A stretch of DNA of 64,000 nucleotides from the NCBI GenBank assembly GCA_963575745.1, contig CAUYUJ010014200.1:266072-330071 (forward strand), written 5' to 3'. This stretch comes from Prorocentrum cordatum (lineage: Eukaryota; Sar; Dinophyceae; Prorocentrales; Prorocentraceae). Within the stretch, counting starts at the first letter, position 1. Every line of letters starts with the position of its first letter. The notes beneath the pieces were generated by a model. That model did not search any database, was not told the origin of the DNA, and saw only the letters and a list, made by a program, of their open reading frames with translations. Shown here piece after piece: positions 1 to 10,424 of this stretch. The translations under genes were made by a program, and so were the position numbers.

Positions 1-11
1 GTCGTACGGTG

Positions 12-258
12 CAATGGATTGTGGTCTCGGGAGCAAGAATTCGGCATTTACTGGCGCGTGTGTCCTCGCGAGCGCGAGCGCGACACAGTCTATCAGGGAT
101 TGTGGCCTTCGGATCGCGACAGCGATCCAATTCACCAGAGGCAGTCCTTTCGGGAGGGCGAGCGTTGGGTGATGCACTGTTGACTGCGGTTTCGGGACGG
201 CGAGCCTACTGCAGCGTCGATCGGATTGTGACCTCGGGAGCGCGAGAACGTTGCGACA
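12..258. repeat. Degenerate tandem repeat of about 41 bp
   Basis: About six diverged copies of a unit built on 'ttgtggcctcgggagcgcgag' recur roughly every 40 bases (near 18, 60, 100, 146, 186 and 223). The array ends immediately before a candidate splice acceptor (gcgacag, AG at 258-259), so it may be intronic to the helicase exon that follows. Confidence 0.5.
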
Positions 259-261
259 GGA

Positions 262-424
262 CCTCGAGCTCTACTCCTCCTCTGGCGGGGCCCACCGCCC
301 GTGCAGGCCATCGGCAGGGCGCGGCGGCACGGCCAGAAGCGCGAGACGCTCCACGTCTGGCGCTTCGTCACCGGGGGCACGCTGGAGGAGGCCCCGCCCC
401 GCGGGCCGCCCGCAGCCCCACCGG
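262..424 (+). CDS. Exon fragment of a SNF2-family helicase (motif VI)
   Basis: In the frame of nucleotide 301 the translation reads QAIGRARRHGQKRETLHVW, then RFVTGGTLEEA. This matches motif VI and its following strand in SNF2/Rad54-type ATPases, where QAxxRAxRxGQ supplies the arginine fingers and 'rfxxxgTxEe' follows. Such proteins use ATP to remodel chromatin or displace proteins from DNA. Only this piece of the C-terminal RecA lobe is visible; earlier motifs would lie in upstream exons outside the window. The frame stays open upstream to a plausible 3' splice site (AG at 258-259) and runs downstream into poly-Glu encoded by (GGA)n. No stop or donor site could be assigned. It could be a real exon or a relic of a retro-copied gene. 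The motif match is strong; the exon ends are guesses. Confidence 0.6.
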
Positions 425-776
425 AGGAGGAGGAGCCGGAGGAGGAGGAGGAGGAGGAGGAGGAGGAGGAGGAGGAGGAGGAGGAGGAGGAGGAGGAGGA
501 GGAGGAGGGGGAGGGGGAGGGGGAGGGGGGAGGAGGAGGAGGAGGAGAGGAGGAGGGGAGGAGGAGGAGGGAGGAGGAAGGAGGAGGAGGAGGAGGAGGA
601 GGGAGGAGGAGAGGAGGAGGAGGAGGGGGAGGGGGAGGGGAGGGGAGGAGAGGAGGAGGGGAGGAGGAGGAGGAGGAGGAGGAGGAGGAGGAGGAGGAGG
701 AGGAGGAGGAGGTGGAGGAGGAGGAGGAGGGGGAGGGGGAGGGGGGGAGGGGGGGGGAGGGGGGAAGGGGGAGGGG
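425..776. repeat. (GGA)n purine tract
   Basis: Nearly uninterrupted GGA/GGGGA repeats on the plus strand, all purine. Long open frames on both strands here (poly-Glu, poly-Gly, poly-Arg, poly-Pro, poly-Ser) are products of the repeat. The tract lies between two near-identical copies of a segment of about 50 bp (376-425 and 780-832). Confidence 0.95.
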
Positions 777-870
777 GAGGGGCACGCTGGAGGAGGCCCC
801 GCCCCGCGGACGGCCGCCCGCGGCCCCACCCGGCCGGGGCCGGTGGAGGAGGCCTCTCCGCTCGGCCTGG

Positions 871-1000
871 CATCGCTCGGACGTGTGCGCTTGTTCCTCG
901 GCGAGGACCATCGAGGAGCATCCTTGATCATTTGCCGAAAAAGCCACGCACGAAACCGATAAAAAAAAAAAAAACACAGGGAGTGGACGTCCGAGCGATG
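871..1000. mobile_element. MITE-like element, family A, copy 1
   Basis: A 130-bp segment starts with CATCGCTCGGACGT and ends with its perfect inverted complement ACGTCCGAGCGATG. The interior carries 'ggcgaggaccatcgaggagc' and a run of 14 A residues. A 122-bp relative lies at 19540-19661 and a more diverged inverted one near 52086-52190. It has no coding capacity. No clear target duplication is seen, so the superfamily is unassigned. Confidence 0.65.
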
Positions 1001-1504
1001 GCGAGCCGGCTGCGCGCCAGAGTGATTTTTGCTCGCCAGGGGGGCGTGTGTGTGTCGGGCCCACGCCGGAGGGCCTCCAAGCATGGGCCTGCGCGCTCGG
1101 AGCTGGCCCACCCGCGCCCCCGAGAGCCGCGGAGCTCAGACTCGCCCTTGACGCGTGCCCATTGTCTAGGGCCACTCTGGCGTGCAGTCGATGCCCCTCC
1201 TCCTCCTCCTCCTCCTCCTTCAGAGGCCACGGTAGGGGGGATAGATTCGACGTGCATGGTCGTCGAGCGTTTATTCGCAGCTTCTCGGCGGCCCTGCCGC
1301 TTCGGGATGCTCTCCAGCAGCCGCGCCTCGCCGAGAGCGTCCTGGGGGTGCCCGGCTCGTCCCGAGCGGCCGCCCGAGAGCCGAGTGACGACCCGAGAGC
1401 TGCGGGACGACGGCGGGGGGGCGGAGAGGCTCCAGGGAAAGGGCGTCGACAAGCAACCGTCTGTGCCTCTGATGGGCCGATTTGCCACCACCACTACCAC
1501 CGTA

Positions 1505-1559
1505 GACAGGAGGAGGAGGAGGAGGAGGAGGAGGAGGAGGAGGAGGAGCAGGAGCAGGA

Positions 1560-1609
<50 letters not shown>

Positions 1610-1655
1610 AGGAGGAGGAGGAGGAGGAGGAGGAGGAGGATGAGGAGGAGAGGAG
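1505..1655. repeat. (GGA)n/(GGAGCA)n purine-rich tract
   Basis: GGA repeats with an internal block of about 14 GAGCAG hexamers, then GGA again. No gene is seen between 1000 and 2850 apart from this and a C/T-rich run at 1890-1980. Confidence 0.9.
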
Positions 1656-2299
1656 AACGAGGAGGACCACCTCCCCATCCTCGCTTCTCTCCCATGCTAC
1701 CTATTGTAGTGGTGGTGGAGACTTGGCCCATCACGCAGCGGCGACGGGGGCCTCGAGAGCCCACTGCGCCCAGGCATCGGCCGTTCGCGCCGCGGGGCCG
1801 CCCATCTCGTGGCCGCTCTCTCGGCGTCGGGTCGCCGATGCCAGGTCGACTTCCCCATATCGGCGCTGGCAGCTGGGGGCTCGGGATTTCCGCCCACCCT
1901 CCTCCCCCCTCCACCCCCCCTCGTCCCCCCCCCCTCCCCCCTCCTTTCCCCCCCCCCCCCTTCCTCCTCCTCCCCCTCCACAATTACTCAATATGAATAC
2001 TACTCTCCCTCTTCCCCTGATGGCGTGCTGGGAGTAGCCGACCCCCCCCGCGTACTGTTTTTTACACACAGGATTCCCGGGAGTTGGGTTTTCGCCTGCG
2101 TTTTTTTTCAAAATGCTGCTCTCGCTGAGGCGCCGGCCTCATTTCTGCTCCCGAATCGTTCCGAATCGTGCTCCCGCTGCAGCGTGGGCCTCATTTTCGG
2201 ATCGGTGTTTTGCCTCCGTCGTTCAGGATGGCGTTCTCGCCCCAGCGCGGGCCTCTTTCTCGCGCGCCCATCCGCCCGCCACCACCGCGCCGCATCACG

Positions 2300-2503
2300 C
2301 CCCGCCCCGCCGCACGCACACCCACCGCCACTTCCACCCACCAACGCACGCACGCACGCACGCGCACCACCACCGCGCACCGCCACCACCACCGCACTAC
2401 CCCACCCACCACCACCACGCTACACCGCGTCACACCACATCACACGCGCGCACACACAGACACACACGCACGCACGCACGCGCGCACGCACACACACAGA
2501 TAC

Positions 2504-2594
<91 letters not shown>

Positions 2595-2800
2595 CCACGC
2601 ACACCACACACACACACCACCACCACCGCCATCACGCACGTACGCACCTGGCCACCACCCCACCGACGCCACACCACGTCACACCACAGCACACGCGCAC
2701 ACACGCACACACACACATACACACCCACCACCACAACAACCACAACCACGCACACACGCACGCACGCACGCGCACCACCACCCACTACGCACACGCGCGC
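2300..2800. repeat. (CA)n and (CG/CA)n microsatellite block
   Basis: Alternating CACA and CGCACGCA dinucleotide repeats, with the longest pure (CA)n near 2510-2538 followed by (CGCA)n to about 2592. Such alternating purine-pyrimidine DNA can adopt Z-form. The Thr/His and Val/Cys-rich frames on both strands are repeat artefacts. Confidence 0.95.
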
Positions 2801-2853
2801 GGAGCCACAGGTCCGCTACGACACGCGTCCGCGGATAGAGAAAATCAGCGCCA

Positions 2854-2965
2854 TGGTAAGGGATGGGAGGGAGGGGTAGGATGTCAGATGTTGACGCGAG
2901 CGCACCTAACTTGTCCCTCCCCCCTCCCCCCTCCCCCCTCCTCCCTCCTCCCTCCTCCCTTGCAG
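2854..2965 (+). other. Possible spliceosomal intron
   Basis: ATG|GTAAGG looks like a 5' splice site. About 110 bases on, a long pyrimidine tract (ccctccccc...) ends in TTGCAG|GG, a strong 3' site. The following sequence to about 3060 is open in all three phases and G/C-rich at third positions, but no homology is recognised. This is inference from splice-site form only; the flanking protein is unknown. Confidence 0.3.
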
Positions 2966-3384
2966 GGTCGCCTGGGTGCCGACTGCGCTCTGGGGCATCG
3001 GGCACACAGGCGAGGGCTGGCGCCGCGCCGCGGGCGGCGACTGCGCAGTCCCGCGAGCGCAGCCCGCCCCCCCCCCTGGGGGCGACGCACCCGGCGATAG
3101 GGGGGTGGTGGCAGCCTCGCGGGGGCGGTCGCTACTGGGCGCGCGCTGCGTTTTTGCCAGGTCGACTTCCCCCCAGCGTCAGTCCTCCCCCGCACTGCGG
3201 GCCGGCAGGAACACGCTTCCGGGACGCGCTGCCACTTGAGGCAGGGCCTTGCGACGACGTTTGCCCCCGCATCTGGGGGAGGACGCTGGCCTGCCCTTGG
3301 TTGCCGGCTTCCGATCTGAAGCCCAGAGCAGGCCGGGCCCACGTCCCCGAATGGGCGTACCCGAAAGTCGTTTCGTTTGTGTGC

Positions 3385-5110
3385 CATCTTCTTTTTCCCA
3401 ACCCTCCTGCGTTGGGTACTCGTTTTGAATAGAGCACTGCGGTCTCCACCTTCCTTCCTTCCCGCCCCCCCCCCTCTCTTCCCTCCTCCTCTCCTCTCTT
3501 GCTTGCCTTCTCCTCCTCTCTTCTCTTCTCTTGCCTTTTACGTCATCTCTGGGGGGCTGCGATCTGCGGAACTGTCACCACTTTCGAGGGCTGCTGGTGG
3601 GTCCAGCGGAGTGAGGCACCACGGGGATTCAGATTAGACCTCGCCATCCCTGGGGGGGGGGGCTGCGATCTGTGAAACTGTCGCCACTTTCGAGGGCTGC
3701 TGGGGGGGCCAGCGGAAGACCTCGCCATCTCTGGGGCTGCGATCTGTGAAACTGTCGCCACTTTCGAGGGCTGCTGGTGGGTCCAGCGGAGTGAGGCACC
3801 ACGGGGATTCAGATTAGACCTCGCCATCTCTGGGGGGCTGCGATCTGTGAAACTGTCGCCACTTTCGAGGGCTGCTGGTGGGTCCAGCGGAGTGAGGCAC
3901 CACGGGGATTCAGATTAGACCTCGCCATCCGTGGGGGGCTGCGATCTGTGAAACTGTCGCCACTTTCGAGGGCTGCTGGTGGGTCCAGCGGAGTGGGCAC
4001 CACGGGGATTCAGATTAGACCTCGCCATCCCTGGGGGGCATCTGCGCCACGGGCTGACTTTGACCTCGCCATCCCTGGGGGGCTGCGATCTGCTGGGAGG
4101 TGCTGGTGGGCACCACGGGGATGACCTCGCCAGGCTGCGATCTGTGAAACTGTCGCCACTTTCGAGGGCTGCTGGTGGGTCCAGCGGAGTGAGGCACCAC
4201 GGGGACTCAGATTAGACCTCGCCATCTCTGGGGGGCTGCGATCTGTGAAACTGTCGCCACTTTCGAGGGCTGCTGGGGTGGCCAGCGGAGTGACGCCCTA
4301 CGGGGACTCAGATTAGACCTCGCCACCCCTGGGGGGCTGCGATCAGCGAAACAGTCGCCACTTTCGAGGGCTGCTGGGGTGGCCAGCGGAGTGACGCCCC
4401 ACGGGGACTCATACTAGACCTCGCCATCTCTGGGGGGCTGCGATCTGTGAAACTGTCGCCACTTTCGAGGGGTGCTGGGGTGGCCAGCGGAGTGACGTCA
4501 TACGGGGATTCAGATTAGACTTCGCCATCCCTGGAGGGCTGCGATCTGTGAAAATGTGTCATTTCCCGCGGGCCGCCCGCAGACCTGGCGGCGCGCCTGC
4601 GAACGTTCAGCTCCCGCACTAAATGTGCAGGGATGAGGCGGAGAAGCTAGCGGGCGAGCTAAGTCTCGCTCGCTTCTTGCACTTACTATAAGCAGGTTTG
4701 AGCCTGTGGAACGCTGCGACGACATGGCGCAGGCAGCGCTCAGTGTTTAGCGTGTACCTGAAAACGCGGCGCTTTTCTGTCTCCCCCCGCCACCTTCATT
4801 GTCGTCCTATTCCCCGCTTCGCCTGCTCCATGCATGCTGCTGCTGCCGCGATGGCCTTTCGCCCCCCCATTCCATCCTCCTCCTGCCCCTCGTTCCCGTC
4901 CCCGTTCTTCTTCGAGCCTGGGGCCTGGATCCTCGTTCTTTCGATCGTCGTCCTGTGAGTCGTGCAACGCATGCGCGTCCCATGTAGATTGCGTAACAAA
5001 TCACCGTGTCTACATTGTCGTTGATCCTGCCAATGTTGGCCTACTCCTCTTGCCACTTGATGCACATGGGTTGGGTACGTCGCAGGGTAATGTTGCCAAG
5101 ACGTGCGCGA
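3385..5110. repeat. Segmental duplication, left copy
   Basis: Ordered blocks occur again at 5535-6960: a leader ('cccaaccctcctgcgttggg', then a C/T-rich run), an array of 101-bp units, a segment with 'actataagcagg', and a tail ending 'gggtacgtcgcagggtaat'. The copies differ in array length and by many substitutions. No gene is recognised. Short frames here share no family motif. Confidence 0.7.
3545..4556. repeat. 101-bp tandem satellite, array 1
   Basis: The anchor 'ctgcgatctg' recurs at 3557, 3663, 3737, 3838, 3939, about 4135, 4236, 4337 (variant), 4438 and 4539. Regular units are 101 bp; a few are shortened (74 bp) or scrambled near 4030-4135. Each unit contains 'gtcgccactttcgagggctg' and 'attcagattagacctcgcc'. 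Confidence 0.9.
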
Positions 5111-5534
5111 AGAGTGTGCGCGAAGAGATTGTCCGGATTGCGGTGCGTACCTCCGTGCTCAGACACCACGCGCAGCTGTGATATTGGAAAACAACAGCGC
5201 TAAGATGCGTCTTTGCCTCCAGGGCCCTCCGCTGAGACCCTTGTGACCCCGCGGGCTTGTGCCGTTGACCCGAGGGACTTGCGTCGTGGGTTCGAGGGTT
5301 CATGTCGTTGGTCTCGGGGCCGTATGCCCATACCCGATCGGGTTCACGTGCGCCCTTCCCGACGCGGCCGCCGTCGGTCGGTCCATCTTGAAGGGTCATG
5401 TGCCCAATAAGAGGGATCCACTGTGCCCAACAATTGTTGCGCCGTGTCCAAATTGGATCCCGCAGCGGTGCCCAAACAGGTTTGTGGAGTTGCGTTGTGC
5501 CCAAAGCTGGTTCGGATGCGTGGATGCTCCTCGC
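5111..5534. other. Spacer between duplicated segments, no gene recognised
   Basis: Unique sequence with loosely repeated 'gtgcccaa' words between 5398 and 5510. I see no open frame with recognisable motifs. Confidence 0.5.
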
Positions 5535-6960
5535 TGTTTGCTTTTTCCCAACCTTCCTGCGTTGGGTACTCGTCTTGAATAGAGCACTCCGGTCTCCACC
5601 TTCCTTCCTTCCCGCCTCCTCCTCCTCTCTTCCCTCTTCCTCTCCTCTCTTGCTTCCCTTCTCCGCCTCTCTTCGCTCCTCCTCTTCTCTCTTGCATCCC
5701 TTCTCCTCTCTTCGCTCCTCCTCTGTTGCTTCCCTTCTCCTCCTCTCTTCGCTCCTCCTCTTCTCTTGCCTTTTACGTCATCCCTTTGGGGCTGCGATCT
5801 GTGAAACTGTCGCCACTTTCGAGGGCTGCTGGTGGGTCCAGCGGAGTGAGGCACCACGCAGATTCAGATTAGACCTCGCCATCCCTGGGGGGCTGCGATC
5901 TGCGAAACTGTCGCCACTTTCGAGGGCTGCTGGTGGGTCCAGCGGAGTGAGGCACCACGCAGATTCAGATTAGACCTCGCCATCCCTGGGGGGCTGCGAT
6001 CTGCGAAACTTGTCGCCACTTTCGAGGGCTGCTGGTGGGTCCAGCGGAGTGAGGCACCACGCAGATTCAGATTAGACCTCGACTTTCGAGGGCTGCTGGT
6101 GGGTCCAGCGGAGTGAGGCACCACGCAGATTCAGATTAGACCTCGCCATCCCTGGGGGGCTGCGATCTGCGACACTGACGCCACATTCGAGGGCTGCTGG
6201 TTGCGAAACTGTCGCCACATTCGAGGGCTGCTGGTGGGTCCAGCGGGGTGAGGCACCACGCAGATTCAGATTAGACCTCGCCATCCCTGGGGGGCTGCGA
6301 TCTGCGAAACTGTCGCCACATTCGAGGGCTGCTGGTGGGTCCAGCGGAGTGAGGCACCACGCAGATTCAGATTAGACCTCGCCATCCCTGGGGGTCTGCG
6401 ATCTGCGAAACGGTCACCACTTTCGAGGGTTCACCGGCAGACCTTGCGGAGAATCTGCGGAAGTTCAGTTCCCGCACTGCAACATGCAGGAAGGAGGCAG
6501 AGAAGCTGGCTCGCGAGCTAGGTCTCGATCGCTTCCTGCACTAGATATAAACAGGTATGATCCTGTGGACAGGCAGCAGGCATGCGTTGACCGAGCTCCT
6601 GCAAAAACGAAACAGTCTCTTGCTTCCTCCCTCCTCTTTCATCATCGCCGTCCTAGTCCTCCTGTTACCTTATGCATTCATGGTGCTGCTGCTGCGATGG
6701 CTCCTCGCCCCTTCCTACTGGGTTCGTCCTTCTCCTGTCCCTCGTTCCCGCCCCCGCTATTGTTTAACAAGCCTTGAGACATACTCCCCGTCTTATCGAT
6801 TGCTGTTCTGTGAGTCGTGCAACATTACGCATCCCATGTAGGTCGCACTACAAATCGCCGCGCCTGCACTGTCACGGTTCCTGCTAATGTTTCCCTACTC
6901 CGCTTGCCACTTGATGCCATCGGGCCGGGTACGTCGCAGGGTAATTTTTTCGGATGGGGC
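5535..6960. repeat. Segmental duplication, right copy
   Basis: Diverged copy of 3385-5110 in the same orientation and block order. The downstream part (6432-6955) retains 'atataaacaggtatgatcctg', matching 'ctataagcaggtttgagcctg' at 4687, and 'ctgtgagtcgtgcaac' near 6808 matching 4955. Confidence 0.7.
5785..6430. repeat. 101-bp tandem satellite, array 2
   Basis: Same unit as 3545-4556, with the anchor 'ctgcgatctg' at 5792, 5893, 5994, 6160, about 6294 and about 6395. Internal partial units are near 6083 and 6205. Copies here share 'cacgcagattcag' instead of 'cacggggattcag', so this array has homogenised separately. Confidence 0.9.
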
Positions 6961-7124
6961 AACTTGTGGGCACCGATTTTCCTGTGGGGGGAAACATATT
7001 TCCCATCCATCCTGTGATGTTGAGTCCTCGTTTCAAAGCGACAGTGCCCCGCGTTCCTCTGCTCTCCTCTCCTCCTCCCCTCCTCCTCCCCCTTTTCCCT
7101 ATGCAGTTTGCATGCGTACCTCCC

Positions 7125-8285
7125 GCCTAGTACAGCGTTCCGTGGCCCCACAGGGAGCTCCAACGAAAGGCCCAGTGGCGCAGATCACATGCGGTTCCTG
7201 CCCCAAGTACAGCACTTCGTGGCGCCATAGGGAGCTCCGCCGAAGGTCCCAGTGGCGCAGTTCGCATACGCTTCCTGCGCCCAGTGCAGCGCTTCATGGC
7301 CCCATAGGGAGCTCCGCCGAAGGTCCCAGTGGAAGATCTTGCACGCAGTTCAGTACAGCGCTTCGTGGCCCAATAGGGAGCTCCACCGAAGGTCCCACTC
7401 GCGCCGTTCGCAATTGGTTCCTGCGCTTTGTGGCGCCACAAGGAGCTCCACCGAAGGTCCGGGTGGCGCAGTTCGCACGCGGTTTCTGCGCCCAGTACAA
7501 CGCTTCTTGGCCCCATGGGGAGCTCCACTGGAGGTCCCAGTGGCGCAGTTCGCATGCGCTTCCTGCGTCCAGTACAGCGTTTCGTGGCCCGACAGGGGGC
7601 CCCACCGAAGGTCCCAGCGTTGCAGTTCACATGCGTTTCCTGCGCCCAGTACAGTGTCCCGTGGCCCCTCCACAAGAGGTCCCAGCGTTGCAGTTCGCAT
7701 GCGGTTCCTGCGCCCAGTACAGCGCTTCGTGGCCCCGTAGGGAGCTCCACCGAAGGCCCCACTGGCGGAGTTCTCATACGTTTCCTGCGCCCAGTACAGC
7801 TCTTCGTGACCGCATAGCGAGCTCCACCGAAGGTCCCAGTGGCACCGGTCGCATGCGCCCAGTACAGCGCTTCGTGGCCCCATAGGGAGCTCCACAGAAG
7901 GTCCCAGTGGCGCCGTTCTCATACGGTAATTGCACCCAGTACAGCGCTTCGTGGCCCCATGGGGAGTTCCACCGAAGGTCCCAGTGGCGCAGTTCGCGTG
8001 CGGTTCCTGTGCCCAGTACAGCGCATCGTGGCCCCATAGGGAGCTCCACCCGAAGGCCCCAGTGGCGCAATTCGCACACGCTTCCTGCGCCCAGTTCAAG
8101 GCTTCATGGCCCCATAGGGAGCTCCACCGAAGGTCCCAGTGGCGCAGTTCGCATGCGCTTCCTGCGCTCAGTACAACGCTTCCTGGCCTCACAGGGAGCT
8201 CCACCGGAGGTCCCAGTGACGCAGTTCGCATGCGGTTCCCCCGCCCAGTACACCGTTTCGTGGCCCCAGAGTAGCTCCACGGAAG
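7125..8285. repeat. Satellite of about 77 bp, 15 or so units
   Basis: The anchor 'gggagctccaccgaaggtcc' recurs near 7151, 7230, 7307, 7378, 7443, 7519, 7741, 7818, 7887, 7964, 8040, 8118 and 8195, mostly 76-79 bp apart. Units also share 'agtacagcgcttcgtggccc' and 'cagttcgcatgcg'. Several frames on both strands stay open for hundreds of bases because the unit has few stops. The repetitive Arg/Pro/Ser peptides this yields match nothing I know. Confidence 0.9.
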
Positions 8286-8636
8286 ACGATACCACCAGCT
8301 GCGGTACTCACAGTTGCATCTGGTTGGGTTCTTCGACCGGCAATTCTGTTGGTTGGGGAACATCTTGAAGGACGCGGCCGGCCAATTCAAGCATTAATTC
8401 CAGGCGCCATACGGGCCTCCTTTTGGACACGAGGGGTCCACTCGAACGGTGGATTGCCAAGACCCCGTGTCAGTGCAGCGCTGTGGCGCGCCGTGATGGC
8501 GCCGTGTCGCAACGGCGTTGCAAAGATGGCGCCCGAGGGCCCCGTAGAGGGAGCGTTGAGAGTATTGGGCAAACAAGAATCGGGGCCAGGGAGGTATTGG
8601 GCAAACAAGGGATGGGGGCACGACGGCATCGAGCAA
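8286..8636. other. No gene recognised
   Basis: Unique sequence with a small direct repeat 'ttgggcaaacaag' near 8565 and 8600. Nothing else is supported. Confidence 0.4.
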
Positions 8637-8860
8637 ACTAGAAAGGTAAATGAAGTCAGCAAATCGCGCCGTGTCGCCAATGCATTGCCGATGCGGCTCG
8701 TGCGGGGCCCGATGTTCTGCCAGCCGAAGTGGCCGATGCGTCGTCGTCGTTGCCGACGCATCGCTGGTGCAACGCCGATGCAACGCCGATGCACCGCCGA
8801 CGTGTCGGCGATGCGGCGCGATTCTCCGACCCCGTCTACTCCGACCCCATCTAGGAGGCC
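8637..8860. mobile_element. MITE-like element, family B, copy 1
   Basis: The right end 'ctccgaccccatctaggagg' and the internal gatgc/cgccgatgc words match the 13461-13700 element. The left end is diverged (aaatcgcgcc near 8661). The interior is made of 9-12 bp variants of 'gccgatgcatc', so open frames here are artefacts. Confidence 0.45.
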
Positions 8861-9960
8861 TAACTTTCCTTCCTCGGGCAAATCTTTTATCGTCATCGTC
8901 ATTGACCATCCTCATTGATCATCGTCATCATAACTGGGAAAAAGCTTTTATCATCCCCGCCAAGACCCCGAACTTTACTATCCCAGGGGGCTCATGATCG
9001 CCCGTGGACGGTGCATGGAGCCTTCACTTTCCTGCAGCCGTTGCCCCTCGTCGCACCACCAGGCGTGTCGTCATCGGGCCCCCCGCGCGGTCGCGGTGTG
9101 CGGCGGCGGGGCAGGCCGCGCGGCTGACCCGGGGGCGGGCGCGCGCTCGGTTGCACCGCCTTGGCGCAGACTGCGGGTTCCCCCCCCCCCCCCCCGAACG
9201 CTCACTGGCTAGGGGGAACTGGCCCGCGCGCCCCCGCGTACGCTCACTGGCTAGGGGGAACTGGCCGACGTGCAGGAGTGTGAAAAGATAGTATATTCAA
9301 GAACCTTGCCCCATTCCGCCAGTCCCCATGTGAGTCAGGAATCCAAGTGATGTCTGGTTGGACCGCTATCATCGACATCCCCTGCAACGTCGACACCGCC
9401 ATTGTCATCATCATCGTCGTAAGCATCATCGTTATCATACCCATAACCTCACATGATCTTTATCGTCGCTAGCGGAAGCAAGCCACGAGTTTACCACTCT
9501 ATTCCCCTTTTTTTTTTTCTTCTGGTCGCCACGTGCGGCATCCAAGAAAGGGCCTCGCCTTCGAGGGTCGAAGGAGTCGAGTCGGTGCCCCCTCCTCGGC
9601 GGAAGGCGGCGGAGGGTGGCGGAAGCCACACGAGGCCGCCTCCGCCGCCGGAAGCAGGCGGGAGCTCGGCAGTGTAACCAGATGCCTTTCAAGAGATGGC
9701 CGCGTGCTTGGGTCAGGGTTCTTTGAGAACGCCTCGCGGCTCTTGCGCCTGCAAGGGAGGTGTCGTTCGGGCGGGCTGGGCGTGTCGCCACTGGTGTCGG
9801 CAACGGAGCTGGGCGCATGAAACAGTTGCACACGTGGATGGGCGGGCCCTTCTTAAGAATGTGATTGCAGCCGTGGATTGGAGAAGAGGGATGTGCTACA
9901 AGGTCGGCGGTTTCGTTTGTCACAGGCTTCTAACTCAGACACTAAGCCGGCAATAGAACA
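8861..9960. other. No gene recognised; short direct repeat and simple runs
   Basis: Contains a 42-bp direct repeat ('cgctcactggctaggg' at 9199 and 9241), a C run at 9181-9195 and an ATC/GTC-rich stretch at 9360-9435. No coding region is recognised. Confidence 0.5.
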
Positions 9961-10031
9961 CGGAAGTACACAATTGTCACCACATTCGCAACCAATTCTC
10001 AGTGCTACCCTAAAGCTACCAGTGAACATCT

Positions 10032-10424
10032 GTGGATTCTTGGGATTGGGGTCTACCGCTGTTTTGCACTGTGCGGATCTTGCCTGGACATTTCCGGACA
10101 CTCCGACTTACTGTCCCGGACAGTTGGCTATCATGTAACAGTTTCGTTCGGGAGATTGTTCAAAGAAATTTTGTGTGCCCAATGTTTTCCAGACACTTTT
10201 GCCCGGACAACCTGGTGTGCAGGACCGTATTCCCAGGCAGGATCGGCGTTCAGCGGCCATGGACGTTCGAGCGACCCCGCTCCGATGCGCTGTTCGATGA
10301 CATGACTCCTTATCAGCTCTCGGGTGCTATCACTGCTTGCTGCCTTGTTGCTATCTTCGGCCACGTGTTAGTGTTCTATGAATGCGTCGGCCGCTCTGGC
10401 GTATCGGGCTACCGGATGTGATTG
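10032..10424 (+). CDS. Unrecognised open frame, possible membrane segment
   Basis: A frame of about 130 codons ending at a stop near 10421. Its last 60 residues include a hydrophobic stretch (AITACCLVAIFGHVLVFYE) that could span a membrane. There is no family motif, no supporting splice sites and no codon bias strong enough to prove coding. It may be chance in a lower-complexity region. Confidence 0.15.

Noticed and set aside
301-1996. Long Glu/Gly/Arg/Pro-rich proteins on both strands over (GGA)n
   Set aside because: All are dictated by the trinucleotide repeat; only the helicase motif at its start is supported.
5019-5034. 'gttgatcctgccaat' resembling the universal 5' motif of 18S rRNA
   Set aside because: Only 13 bases match; the following sequence diverges at once, and the duplicated copy near 6879 lacks the match.
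7125-8285. CRISPR-like array
   Set aside because: Repeats are contiguous diverged units without unique spacers, in a eukaryotic context.
7350-8390. 346-codon minus-strand frame with repeating 'GPSVELPMGPRSAVLGA'-like peptide
   Set aside because: It follows the satellite of about 77 bp; equal openness on the plus strand and no codon bias argue against a gene.
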